Assembly (NCBI GenBank): GCA_026770585.1
Contig: MU646801.1
Span: forward strand, 251,098 to 269,369
Direction: 5' to 3'
DNA length: 18,272 bases
DNA from: Baffinella frigidus
Lineage: Eukaryota; Cryptophyceae; Cryptomonadales; Baffinellaceae
A program made the position numbers and the translations under genes. Shown here piece after piece: positions 1 to 8,389 of the stretch. The notes beneath the pieces are model-generated. The model made no database searches. It was given only the letters and a program-made list of their open reading frames with translations, and was not told the origin of the DNA. Positions within the stretch are counted from its first letter, which is position 1. Every line of letters begins with the position of its first letter.

Positions 1-98
1 AACACGAAACACGAAACACGAAACACGAAACACGAAACACGAAACACGAAACACGAAACACGAAACACGAAACACGAAACACGAAACATGAAACATAA
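1..98. repeat. 7-bp microsatellite at the left edge
   Basis: Twelve perfect copies of AACACGA run from 1 to 84, followed by two degenerate units to 98. The unit length is the same as the TTTAGGG heptamer found elsewhere in the window, but the sequence differs. The array is cut by the window edge, so its full length is unknown. Confidence 0.95.
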
Positions 99-140
99 GA
101 CCCTGCGCGCAGGTGCCATGAGACCCTGCACGCAGGTGCC
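99..140. repeat. Short tandem duplication, two copies
   Basis: GACCCTGCRCGCAGGTGCC is present at 99-117 and again at 122-140 with one difference, a period of 23 bp. It lies upstream of the first visible exon of the plus-strand gene, presumably in an intron. Nothing else is recognisable between 141 and 300. Confidence 0.85.
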
Positions 141-308
141 TCTGCTGTAGGCAGATACCCAGTGTCGTGTCATGATCTTAGGCAGGGGGCGGGTTCTTGA
201 ATCGAAGTGCACCCTGTATGGCGTTGTTGTTACAATGAAGGTGTATGTGCGAGGCGCGAGGCGCGCGACGCGAGGGAGGTTTGTCTCAAGATGTGGTGTG
301 CGAAGGCC

Positions 309-327
309 TGGCGCAGGAAGCTAGAGT
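309..327 (+). pseudogene. Ghost copy of the acceptor side of exon 355-435
   Basis: The stretch GGCGCAGGAAGCTAGAG closely matches the start of the exon at 355 (GGCGGAGGAAGCTAGAG). It is too short and diverged to be a working exon. It is the only exon-like echo seen for the plus-strand gene and fits the pattern of decayed exon copies in the other two genes. Confidence 0.5.
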
Positions 328-354
328 GAATGCCTGAATGGGGGGGGGGTTCAG

Positions 355-1176
355 GTGGCGGAGGAAGCTAGAGCCAAGGGGGAGGCAGAGTTGAAAGCCA
401 AGGCAGACCAAGATGCCGAGATGCTGGCCTTCAAGGTCCCCCCCCGCGGGAGGCCTCCCCCAGTCTGCTCACACCCTGTTTCGGTCCTCGCGGTTTATTG
501 TGGGTGGTTGTTCTGTTTCACAGTACCTCAGGTGAAATGACATTGACATCGATTCTACAGTTTGCTAGCTCTGCCTCACCCGATCTGGGCTCATCTGAAT
601 CTGAGCCTGGAAGTTGATTCTCCCGGGTGTACGGTACAACCCCGTCAAGTCTCGGCGTGGAAACCACTTGGTCGACTCGACTGAATGAGATTTGACAGGG
701 GTTGCTCGAATGCATGGTCGCTAGGCGTGTCGCGTACCCATATTCATAATCCTGCTATGGCTCTTACGACGTGGTGGTGAACCTTATTTTCAAGTTAGTG
801 CCGCGGTGCGTGCATCATGTGGTCAACTTGCGCCCGAATGGCGTACAGTGGTACCTCGCTCATAAGAAACTGCCCCCTCCCTAGTGCCACTATTGGACCC
901 TAGGCATATGCGTACTGTAAGGTCCTAGGGGGGGGCGGTTTCGCATGAGCGAGGTACCCCTGTAGTTGGTAGAGGGCTGGACAGCTGACGGACGCGATCC
1001 CCCTCCGACAGGAACAGCAACTGCGGGAAGCAAGGGAGGAGGAGGCTGCCCTCGCGGCTGCCGCCACCAAAATGGCTGCGGACAAGGCTGCTGGGACCCC
1101 CGCGGGGAACGCTGCGGAAAGTGCCGCTGACGCTTTCGGGGATGGCCCGGAAGATGACGGGGGCATCATGGTGTGA
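355..1176 (+). CDS. 3' end of a plus-strand gene: charged, alanine-rich protein (5' partial)
   Basis: Two exons, 355-435 and 1012-1176, are joined in phase 0. Exon 355-435 follows the acceptor TTCAG and ends at AAG|GTCC. Exon 1012-1176 follows CTCCGACAG and ends in TGA at 1174-1176. Together they encode 81 residues and a stop. The first exon encodes VAEEARAKGEAELKAKAD, then DQDAEMLAFK. The second begins EQQLREAREEEAALAAAA and ends in an acidic tail, GDGPEDDGGIMV. The Glu/Lys/Ala-rich composition with few Pro or Gly suggests a long charged helix or coiled coil before a disordered acidic tail. I recognise no family. The 5' part lies beyond the left edge, so the frame is set by the open exons and matching splice phase rather than by a start codon. 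The 576-bp intron contains a MITE. The gene converges on the Rid gene. Confidence 0.65.
844..964. mobile_element. MITE A: TA-flanked inverted-repeat element
   Basis: A 121-bp element with imperfect terminal inverted repeats of about 38 bp. The left arm begins CAGTGGTACCTCGCTCAT and the right arm, read on the minus strand, begins CAGGGGTACCTCGCTCAT. Each arm is bounded by TA, consistent with a TA target duplication, and the CAG(T/G) termini recall Tc1/mariner-type ends. The centre is GGACCCTAGG-like and partly palindromic. No coding capacity. It lies inside the intron of the plus-strand gene. Confidence 0.8.
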
Positions 1177-2100
1177 GGGTGGTCACCCCTTGCGCCTGGA
1201 GAGACGCGCGGGGGTGGGGGAGGTGGGGGGGGGGAGGAAGCCCCTTGCGACTGGAGAGGCGCGAGGGTGCGAGGCCTAACCGGGGATGGGGATTGGCCTG
1301 CCAATGGCTCCAACGTCTGCGCCCCTGTTGACTAACCCTGGCTCTCTCTCTCGAGGGGGGCGGGTGGGGGGTGAAGGGCTCGCTCCCCCCGATCGAACAG
1401 TCCATCATGGGGTACCTGTAGCCAGGCGTGCACACATTCAATACAGCTAACACTCGACATCGTTCACGGCCACCTCGTACAGTCAAGAAGCAGGCTAGGG
1501 CCCTAGGTACAGGCCAATCCATTGGGGCCTCAAGCTCCTAGCTCCAGGGTGCAAACTGTCGAGCAGTACCCCCAGCAGACGGTGTGTGCAGGACTTACTC
1601 GAAAATGAGGTCACACGCCGTACGTAGGGTGTTCTTGGGCGCATCATAGGCAGAGGCCTGCCGTAGCCGCCTGAGGCGGTGAGGATCTTCTTGGTGGGTG
1701 ACCCCTGTATGAAGCATTTCCAGGGTCCCGCATGAGAGCTGGCACAAACAGGTTGGTATCTTACAAGGCCTTCACGGAATGGAATGCATGGTGGCTATGT
1801 TGGTTTCGATCAGTAACAAACGCGTGGTATCTCTCTTCGTGGTCGCCAAGAGCTTCGCTGGGGCATTTCAGACACAGGCTCGGTGAGGGTGCATACATGG
1901 CGGCCGTGTTGGTAGTAAGTAATAAAGGTCTCTCTCTCTGAGCACCCTCACCGGGTGCGATTTCGAAAGTCAGCTGTATTGAATGCATTTGCTTCCAGCT
2001 GCGGCCGAAGCGCATGCCGTGCAGGGACGAACGTGCATTTATTACGGATCGACACCAACATGGCACCATGTATTTGCTGCAGACTTGTGCGAAGAGGTCT
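1177..2100. other. Convergent 3' intergenic region
   Basis: The stretch between the TGA of the plus-strand gene (1176) and the TGA of the minus-strand Rid gene (2101) holds no gene I can support. It contains an imperfect direct duplication (CCCTTGCGCCTGGAGAG near 1186 and CCCTTGCGACTGGAGAG near 1241). A fragment near 1587-1631 resembles the left end of MITE D (TTACTCGAAAATGAGG-like). One arm of a dispersed repeat lies at 1864-1942. Open frames here are not conserved-looking. Confidence 0.7.
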
Positions 2101-2254
2101 TCAGTCCCGAATCTGGATCACGGCTTCCACCTCCACCTGTCCAGGAGAGAGACCTTGATTGCCACCAACAGGTTATTGAGGTCTCAGAGCGAGACCTTTG
2201 TTACTACCAACACGGCCGTCATGTATGCACCCCCGCCGAGGCTGTGTCTCAGCA
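1864..2254. repeat. Dispersed repeat in inverted orientation around the last Rid exon
   Basis: The stretch 1864-1942 (core GGGTGCATACATGGCGGCCG, then GTGTTGGTAGTAA and AAAGGTCTC) is repeated as its reverse complement at about 2183-2254. The two arms are about 70-75 bp and enclose the terminal exon of the Rid gene (2101-2136). A shorter inverted copy lies at about 2147-2175. A direct-orientation copy is at about 3853-3925 in a Rid intron. A second, diverged pair is at about 1783-1815 and 2040-2070. No terminal duplication or coding region is visible, so the nature of the element is open. Confidence 0.75.
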
Positions 2255-5200
2255 GGGGCGCCGAGAGAGGTCATATGCAAAGTGGGCAGAGAGGGCGCGC
2301 TAGGGCTCGCTAGGTTTTAGGGTGTAGGGTTCAGGGTGTAGGGTTTACGGTTTAGGGTTCACGGTAAGGGTTTAGAGTTCAGGGTTCAGGGTGTAGGGTG
2401 TAGGGGCGGGAGGGCGGGAACCGGGACGTTGAAGGGCAGCACGGCCACGCCCACCGCCGACCGCGAGTGCCTGCCGCGCCACTCGCCAACTCAGAATAAC
2501 ACTTTGTCGGATACACCCAGCACGAGGCCGCTCTCTCTCTCTCGCGGTCGAGGGATTCCACTGAGTCAAGCGGGTTGAAGGCGGCACCTGCCCTTCACAA
2601 ACATCCAGGGGGCGGTCGGTTTAGAGTTGAGGGTTTGGAGTTGAGGGGTTGGAGTTTAGTGTTGAGGATTTAGGGTTGAGGGTTGAGGGTGTAGGGTCTA
2701 GGATGTATGGTTTAAGTTTCAGGGTTTATGGTTTAGGGTGAGACTTTAAGGTTCAGGGTTTAGGGTTTAGTGTGTAGGGTTTAGAGTTTAGAGTTTAGGG
2801 TTCAGGGTTTGGAGGTTTGGTTTTAGGGTTTAGGGTTTTGGGGTTAGGGCCTCACCTGTCCTTGTGGGTGAACACAAGGGCGATCGGTTTCGAGATGAGA
2901 GTTTGAAGTGTAGGGTTTAGGGCGTGGGGTGAAGGGTTGAGGGGTTGGCACCGGCCCTTTTCGCCGAACGCGAGGGCGATGAGATCTGAGGCGCCGTTCA
3001 CCACCTGCGCGCGATACCGTTGGGGGTTGGGGTTTAAAGTTTGGGGTTTACGGTTTTAGGGGTTAGGGGCAAGGGGTAAGGGGTTAGGAATGTTACAGTA
3101 TGGAAGTATTTAGGTGTATTGGGAAAGTCACATGGCCTGGCCTCTGCGGGCGCATATAAATTTTCGACAAATACAGTATCGAGAGCCTGCCAGCTTTGTC
3201 ACCGAATGCGAGAGCGATCTGGTCTGAGGCGGATTCGCTCAGGTATTTGGTTGCTATGCTGGGAGGTGACGGTTGACGCAGGGTTTAGGGTCTAGGGTTT
3301 AAGGGCTAGGGCTTAGGGGTTGGGGTTTACGGTTTACAAGTACGGTTTAGAGTTTAGGGTGTAGGGTTTAGGGTTCACGGTTTCAAGGGTTAGGGATTAG
3401 AGGTTTGGGTTTAGGGGTGTGAAATTTATGGATGTAGTATAGGTTTATGGGGAAAGACACATGGCCTCGCCTGGAGGCTCACAAACCTTCTCAAAAAAAA
3501 CACTGTAGAAAGCCTCCTAGCTGCGAGAGACCCTCGAGCCACGTTTCCGTGTCACGTGCCAAATGCAAAAGTCAACTGGCTGCTGTGAACGTTGCGGATT
3601 CCACCTTGGGTTGATCGTGGAAGTCGACAGTCGAGGACACGAACCCCTTGATGTTCACAACCTGCACGTCCCAAAGAAAAGCGTCAGGCCCAGATGACTG
3701 TCTTGAGGCCCAAACAACTGGCTTGGATCCACGGGGTGCAGATCTGACACAGTCTTTTCGCTCTGGTGAGTGCGAATGCACGACCGCAGGGGGGGCAAGC
3801 ACCTGACGGGAAACGCACGTCTCACCCTTGTGAGAAACTCGTGAGACATAGCCTCTGTGGGGTGCATATATGGCGGTCGTGCTGGTACTAACCTAACAAC
3901 GGTCTCTCTCTAATGCTCTCACCTGTTCGTCTTCTTCTCTTTTACTCTCAAGTCTGGGACTGAGTGATCCAAAGGTCCAGAGGGATGCAAAAGTCGACAG
4001 TGGTCCAAAAGTCAACTTGCGGGAAAGCCTCACCTGTTCGACCTTGGAGAGGTCGCCTCCGCACGCCTGCTTCAGACTTTAGGCTTTAGGGTTTATGGTG
4101 AATGGTTTAGGGTTAAGGGTTTAGGGTTGAGGATTCAAGGTTCACGGTTGAGGCCGCGCCAGGTCACGTGTGGGAATTTCAGAACGCGACGTTTCGTTTC
4201 GTTTCGTGCTGGCTTAACAAAATTATTACTAAAAGAGATGAAGCAAGGAGAAATTGAGAACTTATTGCTAAAGAAGACAACAACGAGAAACATGTGGGTG
4301 TACTAAAGTAGACACTCAACAATACCATGTGAGTCTCGAGTCTCACACGGCCAGGTGCATGTTTCGCCTGGGCGATGACGTTGATGCATTTAGGGTTTAG
4401 GGTTTAGGGTTCAGGGTTTGGGGTTTAGGGTGTATGGTGTATGGTGTAGGGTCTAGGGTTCCGGGTTCAGGGTTCCGGGTTCAGGGTTCAGGGTACAGGG
4501 TTCAGGGTCCAGGGTCCAGGCTTTAATAAAATAGTGACAAAAAATCAGACTGATTGTCCTTGAAGACACTATAAAAGAAAATGCGGGTGTGGTGAGGTGC
4601 CTGCGTGGCCTGTGCGAGGCCATCAACGTTGATGGCGCAGAGCCGCGCGATCGTGTACCCCGCGGCCACGCCAGGTCGCGTGTGCCAATTTCAGAACGCG
4701 TCGCTTCGTTTCGCGGTTGAAATAAACAACTAATTGCTAAGTAGATAATAAAACATAACATGTGGGTGTGGGCAAGTGCCTGTTTGGCCTGTGCGATGAC
4801 GTTGATGGCGCAGAGGCGCGCGATCGCGTACCCCGCGTCCACGTCGTGCTCTGCCCCGCACTGCTAGAGGGAGACTCGGTTATGCACGTGGCATGCCACG
4901 TCATCATGATAACAAGGCCACTGGAGAGAGAGAGACTCGGGCATGCAACTGTCATGGCCACCAGAGAGAGTGAGCGAGAAAAGTATGTTCATTCGCCTTA
5001 AGGCGTATGCGTCGATTAAGGACGCATAACGCATAAGCCTCCTGGCAAATGGACCTATTTTCTTTCACTGGCACCACACGAGAATGCTGGAGGGGCCTAT
5101 TTAAAAGTGAGATGCTTTTGCAAGTAAAAATTTGTGCAGTAACGTTTATTCCTTTATAGCCCGTCTATGCATTTTTAGCACAGACCCGAGGTTGGAATAC

Positions 5201-6816
5201 CCTATGCTGGTATAATTTTCACAATCCCACATGAAATAGGGTCCTCTGGCATTCTCGAGTGGTACGCCACATCGTTGCGGCGTGGAAAATCTGGGGGAAT
5301 GGCCTTGCCATCGAGTGTCCAACACACTGTGCGGAGAGATGATTTCCTCTGTCCGAGTGAAATTGGGCACGTCATAAATTACATTTAGACGTCTAAATGT
5401 ATTGAATATGTGCTGGGAGCGCCGCTCTAAAACTAATGGCATGCCCAGATTTATTCGGAGAGCGCTAGGAAGTGGCTGCGACCTTGCCAGTGAAAGCAAT
5501 CTTGCCGCCTTGCATCGGAAGCTGTCCCGAAATGAAGACCAGGTTGCCCGTCCTGCGTCGTCCCGGGCCAGACACTTTTCAGGGAGTTGATTGACTGCAA
5601 GACCAGAGTGACCACGTACTGAGACCCCCAGCGGGGTTTTTCGGGCTACAAGGATCTGGGATTCGCTCACACACTACACGTTGGTGGTTTGATTGGTGTG
5701 ATCGGTTGATGGAAGCGCACGAGATCGCGGGTGCTGCAATAACCTGGCCACGGCAATGGTGCCGGAGACGAGAGGATTCGCACGCATGCTCGCCACTCAG
5801 CACCGTTCGAGCTCGAGCTCGTATTTGGATCCTCCCAGTGATCGTCTGAATTGAGGAGACCCCGGTTGCAGGCAGTAAGGACGACGGGAACTGTGACGCC
5901 CTGCATTGGTTTCTCTGCGCTGCCGGTTCGCCAGTACCCGCCCTTGCTGTCACCCTCGTCCGCACGCAAACATCCTGCCGCCCCCGTTATGTGTGCCCAG
6001 CTTCGCATCGCCCCGGTAGGGATTAGAATTGAGGGCTTGGGGTTTAGGGTTTAGGGTTTAGGGTTGAGGGTTTAGGGTTTGGGGTTCAGGGTTCAGGGTT
6101 CAGGGTTTAGGGTTTAGGGTTTAGGGGTTAGGGTTGAGGGTTCAGGGTTTAGGGTTTAGGGTTTAGGGTTTAGGGATTGGGGGTTTAGGTTTCAGGGATC
6201 AGGGATCAGGGTTTAGGCTTTGGGGTTTAGGGTTTGGGGATCAGGGTTCAGAATTTACGGTTTATGGTCTAGGGTTTAGGGTTTGGGGTTTGGGGTTGGG
6301 GGTTGAGGGTTTAGGGTTTAGGGTTTAGGGGTTAGGGTTGAGGGATCAGGGTTTAGGGTTTAAAGTTTAAGGTTTAGGGATTGGGGGTGTAGGTTTCAGG
6401 GATCAGGGATCAGGGTTTAGGCTTTGGGGTTTAGGGTTGGGGGATCAGGGTTCAGAATTTACGGTTTATGGTCTAGGGTTTAGGGTTTGGGGTTTGGGGT
6501 TGGGGGTTGGGGGTTGAGGGTTGAGGACAGTACCGGACGAAGGGGCAGTAGTTTGCGGCAGCACCCGCCGCTTCAGGAAGCTGCACCACATGAATCGCTT
6601 TCAGATTATGTGGTTAGCGGGTTCGTCCGCGTGGTTGCTTTGGGATCATCGGCGGCTTTTCAGAGTTTGACTTTCTGTGATCAGGGATCGGGGATCTGCC
6701 CTAGCGCCTTGCCATACGGCGAAGGGTGTGATGCCAACCTCAATCCCCTCAGCCTTGAGCCGGTCCTCAGGGGACATGCGAGATTTAAACCAGTCCGACG
6801 GTGCCGCGGTAGACAT
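2101..6816 (-). CDS. RidA/YjgF/UK114 (Rid) family protein, nine exons, complete
   Basis: Predicted exons, 5' to 3' on the minus strand: 6816-6739, 6580-6534, 5552-5483, 4860-4780, 4066-4034, 3661-3605, 3004-2952, 2470-2422 and 2136-2101. They sum to 504 nt (167 residues and TGA) with all phases agreeing. The start is the first ATG after an in-frame TAA at 6862-6864. Landmarks: residues 17-26 DRLKAEGIE; 36-41 NYCPFV; 43-54 TGNLVFISGQLP; 75-85 GYAIARLCAIN; 109-121 GFVSSTVDFHDQP; 125-129 NGASD; 136-148 GEKGRHSRSAVGV; 157-161 VEVEA. These are the hallmarks of the Rid branch carrying the NGASDL and GRHARSAVGV signatures. Rid proteins form trimers; RidA hydrolyses reactive 2-aminoacrylate-type imines made by PLP enzymes. 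Arg143 matches the catalytic Arg of E. coli RidA, so imine deaminase activity is possible, though this branch is less characterised. I see no clear targeting peptide. The 4860-4780 exon uses a GC donor (CAG|GCACTT). Only 11% of the span is coding. Confidence 0.92.
2313..2405 (+). repeat. Degenerate TTTAGGG heptamers in Rid intron 8
   Basis: TTTAGGG, TGTAGGG, TTCAGGG and similar heptamers, all G-rich on the plus strand, fill this part of the intron between Rid exons 2422-2470 and 2101-2136. They are interstitial, not a chromosome end. Confidence 0.85.
2588..2887 (-). pseudogene. Two ghost copies of the donor half of Rid exon 2952-3004, with TTTAGGG repeats between
   Basis: On the minus strand, about 2887-2856 reads IALVFTHKDR and ends at a GT donor (CAG|GTGAGG). 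About 2619-2588 has the same layout and also ends CAG|GTGCC. Both resemble the end of the real exon (IALAFGEKGR|GTGCC). Neither has the NGASD part or an acceptor in register. The 240 bp between them is degenerate TTTAGGG heptamers. Confidence 0.6.
3187..3237 (-). pseudogene. Near-full ghost copy of Rid exon 7
   Basis: On the minus strand this 51-nt stretch can be read ESASDQIALAFGDKAG, clearly homologous to NGASDLIALAFGEKG of the exon at 2952-3004. The acceptor-side AG survives, but the donor is GC (GGCAG|GCTC). Its length is a multiple of three whereas the real exon is 53 nt, so exchanging it for the real exon would shift the frame. It lies upstream in transcription order, in the intron before the real exon. 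Confidence 0.75.
3280..3420 (+). repeat. Degenerate TTTAGGG heptamers in Rid intron 6
   Basis: A run of TTTAGGG-like heptamers, G-rich strand on plus. A shorter run at about 3025-3080 belongs to the same intron (3005-3604). The rest of the intron holds the ghost exon and A/T-richer unique sequence. Confidence 0.85.
3923..3945 (-). pseudogene. Ghost of the donor end of Rid exon 4034-4066
   Basis: On the minus strand the sequence reads GACGAACAG|GTGAGAG. The real exon ends GTCGAACAG|GTGAGGC. Only the last few codons and the donor are recognisable. It lies next to the dispersed repeat copy at 3853-3925. Confidence 0.5.
4150..4803 (-). repeat. Triplicated segment carrying ghost copies of Rid exon 4780-4860
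   Basis: Ghost 4601-4670 reads AAGYTIARLCAIN on the minus strand, then is disrupted by an insertion before the donor. Ghost 4359-4388 keeps only the CINVIAQ part. The real exon reads DAGYAIARLCAIN. Flanking intron sequence is duplicated too: a TTTCAGAACGCG-plus-TTTCGTTTCG block near 4175-4205 recurs near 4690-4715, and ACATGTGGGTGT recurs near 4290 and 4758. This shows that whole intron-exon segments were copied. TTTAGGG-like heptamers fill about 4389-4520 between the copies. Confidence 0.75.
5003..5032. repeat. Hairpin in Rid intron 3
   Basis: GCGTATGCGTC and GACGCATAACGC form an imperfect stem around a 7-nt loop. It is unique within the window and its function is unknown. Confidence 0.6.
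5381..5400. repeat. Perfect 20-nt palindrome
   Basis: ACATTTAGACGTCTAAATGT is its own reverse complement and lies in Rid intron 3 (4861-5482). No flanking duplication is visible. It could be a remnant of a small palindromic insertion. Confidence 0.85.
6028..6530 (+). repeat. Longest TTTAGGG-like tract, Rid intron 2
   Basis: About 500 bp of TTTAGGG, TTCAGGG, TTGAGGG and TTTGGGG heptamers with GGATCAGG variants. It has an internal higher-order duplication: a block of about 230 bp with GGGTTTAGGCTTTGGGG and CAGAATTTACGG near 6208-6262 recurs near 6413-6465. The tract ends a few bases before the donor of the exon at 6534-6580. The rest of the intron, 5553-6027, is non-repetitive and I find no gene in it. 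Confidence 0.9.
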
Positions 6817-7214
6817 GCCGACAGAAAGTGCCAGCCTCTCTTTTTCTTCAATTTTAGAGTTTTAATTTCTTTTTTTTCGAGCAGAGGACGGGTAGCAGGC
6901 AAGGTGTCCACCTCGGGGAGGGGTCCGCATGGCCGTGGCGTGACGCATGCGCATGGCTTGGAGCTTCGGCGAGAGGGATGCGCTGGCCATGGGGAGAAGG
7001 AGTGAGGCTCAAAGGCTCACATCTACCCTTGAGACTTTTTGACCAGTTCAGCTGTGGTCAAAAAGAGGGTAATTCCAGAATTGATTCTGTGACAGAACTT
7101 CTGTCGCGACCTTTCTCTCTTTTTCGCTGCTCCAGCCCATGGCACGCGCGCTGCACCGCCCTGGGAGCGTTCATTCCTTCGCGAGATGCAACTCGCCCTC
7201 GCCATGTCCGATGA
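6817..7214. other. Region upstream of the Rid gene
   Basis: This holds the 5' flank of the Rid gene (minus strand) and runs up to the zinc-finger remnant. An in-frame TAA at 6862-6864 limits the Rid start. A T-rich run lies at about 6866-6878. A perfect 11-bp inverted repeat (CTTTTTGACCA, 9-nt loop) spans 7035-7065. No promoter motif is convincing. Confidence 0.6.
7035..7065. repeat. Perfect 11-bp inverted repeat
   Basis: CTTTTTGACCA at 7035-7045 and TGGTCAAAAAG at 7055-7065 form a stem with a 9-nt loop, between the Rid gene and the zinc-finger remnant. The TTGACC/GGTCAA half-sites could bind a dimeric regulator, but nothing else supports that. Confidence 0.7.
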
Positions 7215-7480
7215 ACCAACGGTCGGAGAAAGCAGGGGGAGAGAGACGCCTCGGACGAAGGAGCGAGGGGAGGCTCCGGTGCGGCGAGCAAGAGGGCGCG
7301 GGACGGTACCGCAGACCGACCCTACCCCTGCACCAACTGCGGCCAGGCCTTCTCGGAGTCTGACACCCTGACGGTGCACATGCGAGCACCCATCCTGGGG
7401 ACCACCCCTAACCCTGCACAACCTGCGGCAAGGCCTTCTCGCAGTCCGGCAATCTGACAAAGCACCGCAACAAGGAACAT
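7215..7480 (+). pseudogene. Broken two-finger C2H2 zinc-finger gene fragment
   Basis: Finger 1 is open in the frame of 7329: a PYPC start, then CTNC, GQAFSESDTLTV and HMR. Finger 2 is open in the frame of 7415: CTTC, GKAFSQSGNLTK and HRNKEH (C-x2-C-x12-H-x4-H). Between them the frame shifts at about 7386-7387, just before the second His of finger 1 (TH, 7388-7393). The linker that would be HTGEKPY-like reads HPGDHP followed by a TAA at 7409-7411, where the family has Tyr. There are thus two independent lesions. Upstream codons in the finger-1 frame encode a basic, nuclear-signal-like SKRARD and are closed by TGA at 7212-7214. An out-of-frame MSDEPTV start at about 7204 hints at a third frameshift. 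The C2H2 assignment is secure. Whether sequencing errors explain part of the damage cannot be judged here. Confidence 0.8.
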
Positions 7481-7660
7481 GCGTGGGGGATCCGCGCCAG
7501 CTGGCCAACTGCCCTGTGTCGTTCACTGCATCGACTCTCGAGACTCTCGGGAGCGCTCAAGGCCCCTTGAGAAAAATCTCTTCGGGGCAGGCGCCAGAAA
7601 GAGAGCCGTCATCCACCAGCAGCCACCATCCACCACCACCACCACCAAAACCAACTGCAA

Positions 7661-7720
7661 CGACCACCAACGACCACCAACGACCACCAACGACCACCGA
7701 CGACCACCGACGACCACCAA
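7661..7720. repeat. 10-bp minisatellite, six units
   Basis: Six units of CGACCACCRA in exact 10-bp register from 7661 to 7720 (four end AA, two end GA), preceded by a CCA-rich microsatellite at about 7623-7650. A 10-bp period leaves every reading frame open, which explains the overlapping open frames here. Confidence 0.95.
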
Positions 7721-7846
7721 CCATCCTCTGGAGCGCTCTCACACCCCTGCGCCTTGTACGACACGCATCCCCATGTACGAGTAGGAAGCAGTGGGCCAGC
7801 GCCTCGTGTCTGGACAGGAGGAAACTCCAGCTTCCGAATGTACGTT

Positions 7847-7973
7847 GACATGGGTACCTCGCTCATGCGAAAGAACACGCCCCCTAGGACCCTACAGTAG
7901 GACCATGCATAGGGTCCTGTGGTGGTCCCTGCTAGGGGGGGGGGCGGTTTCTTATGAGCGAGGTACTCCTGCA
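7847..7973. mobile_element. MITE B, same family as MITE A
   Basis: A 127-bp element. The left arm contains GGGTACCTCGCTCATGCGAAA and the right arm, read on the minus strand, contains GAGTACCTCGCTCATAAGAAA. The central part (ACAGTAGGACCATGC, then GTCCTGTGGTGGT) is nearly identical to MITE C at 15098-15191. The terminal TA dinucleotides have mutated (GA on the left, CA on the right), suggesting an older insertion than MITE A. Confidence 0.78.
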
Positions 7974-8210
7974 TTGGTTGTCTTGGCCTCCGTCTCCGGG
8001 CACTTCGGGGCTGCTGGCTTCTTCCTTTTTGGTCTCGAGCGTCAAGTTGAGTGATACAATAGTCTATGAGCCTGAGAGAGCAACATGTTTTTGCTGACAC
8101 ACGGAAAAATCCATTATCTGCCCTCTGTGCCTCCAGCCAACCTACCCACAGGGGAGGGAGTTGACCCCCCCCGCTATTTTTGGCAGCAGAAGGTGTCCTC
8201 GTCGCGAGAG

Positions 8211-8252
8211 TGGTCCACTTAGTGCGGTCCACTTAGTGTGGTCCACTTAGTC
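8211..8252. repeat. 14-bp tandem triplication
   Basis: Three adjacent copies of (T/C)GGTCCACTTAGT(G/C), followed by ACAAGTGGAC, which can pair with the unit. It lies downstream of the ARM gene. Confidence 0.85.
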
Positions 8253-8389
8253 GCCACAAGTGGACGAGAGGGCATCCTCCGGGGAGGCTCACGAAACGCA
8301 GCTCCATTCACAAGCGTGCTGCTAGCATTCCAGATACGCGTCCGCCTACCAAGAGGAAGACCCTCATCACTTTACTGATACAACAATCT

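Noticed and set aside
1-98. CRISPR-like or telomeric array
   Set aside because: The units are contiguous heptamers without spacers and differ from TTTAGGG; it is a plain microsatellite.
1983-2313. Overlapping plus-strand open frames of about 100 codons
   Set aside because: They are antisense to the last Rid exon and the inverted dispersed repeat, with no family resemblance.
5000-5045. Minus-strand stretch reading EAYALCVLN, reminiscent of the Rid helix
   Set aside because: It arises from the local hairpin at 5003-5032, and the real helix exon at 4780-4860 fits the frame and spacing.
5146-5670. 174-codon open frame on the minus strand, the second longest in the window
   Set aside because: It overlaps the Rid exon at 5483-5552 in a different frame; the exon frame gives the conserved TGNLVFISGQLP while this frame matches nothing I recognise.
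7023-7526. 167-codon minus-strand frame
   Set aside because: It is the antisense shadow of the zinc-finger remnant, whose Cys/His pattern is on the plus strand.
7609-8232. 207-codon open frame on the minus strand
   Set aside because: It runs through MITE B and the 10-bp minisatellite. Its EYLAHKKPPPP-like stretch is a translated MITE arm, also seen at the other MITEs, and its Val/Trp-rich end is the minisatellite.
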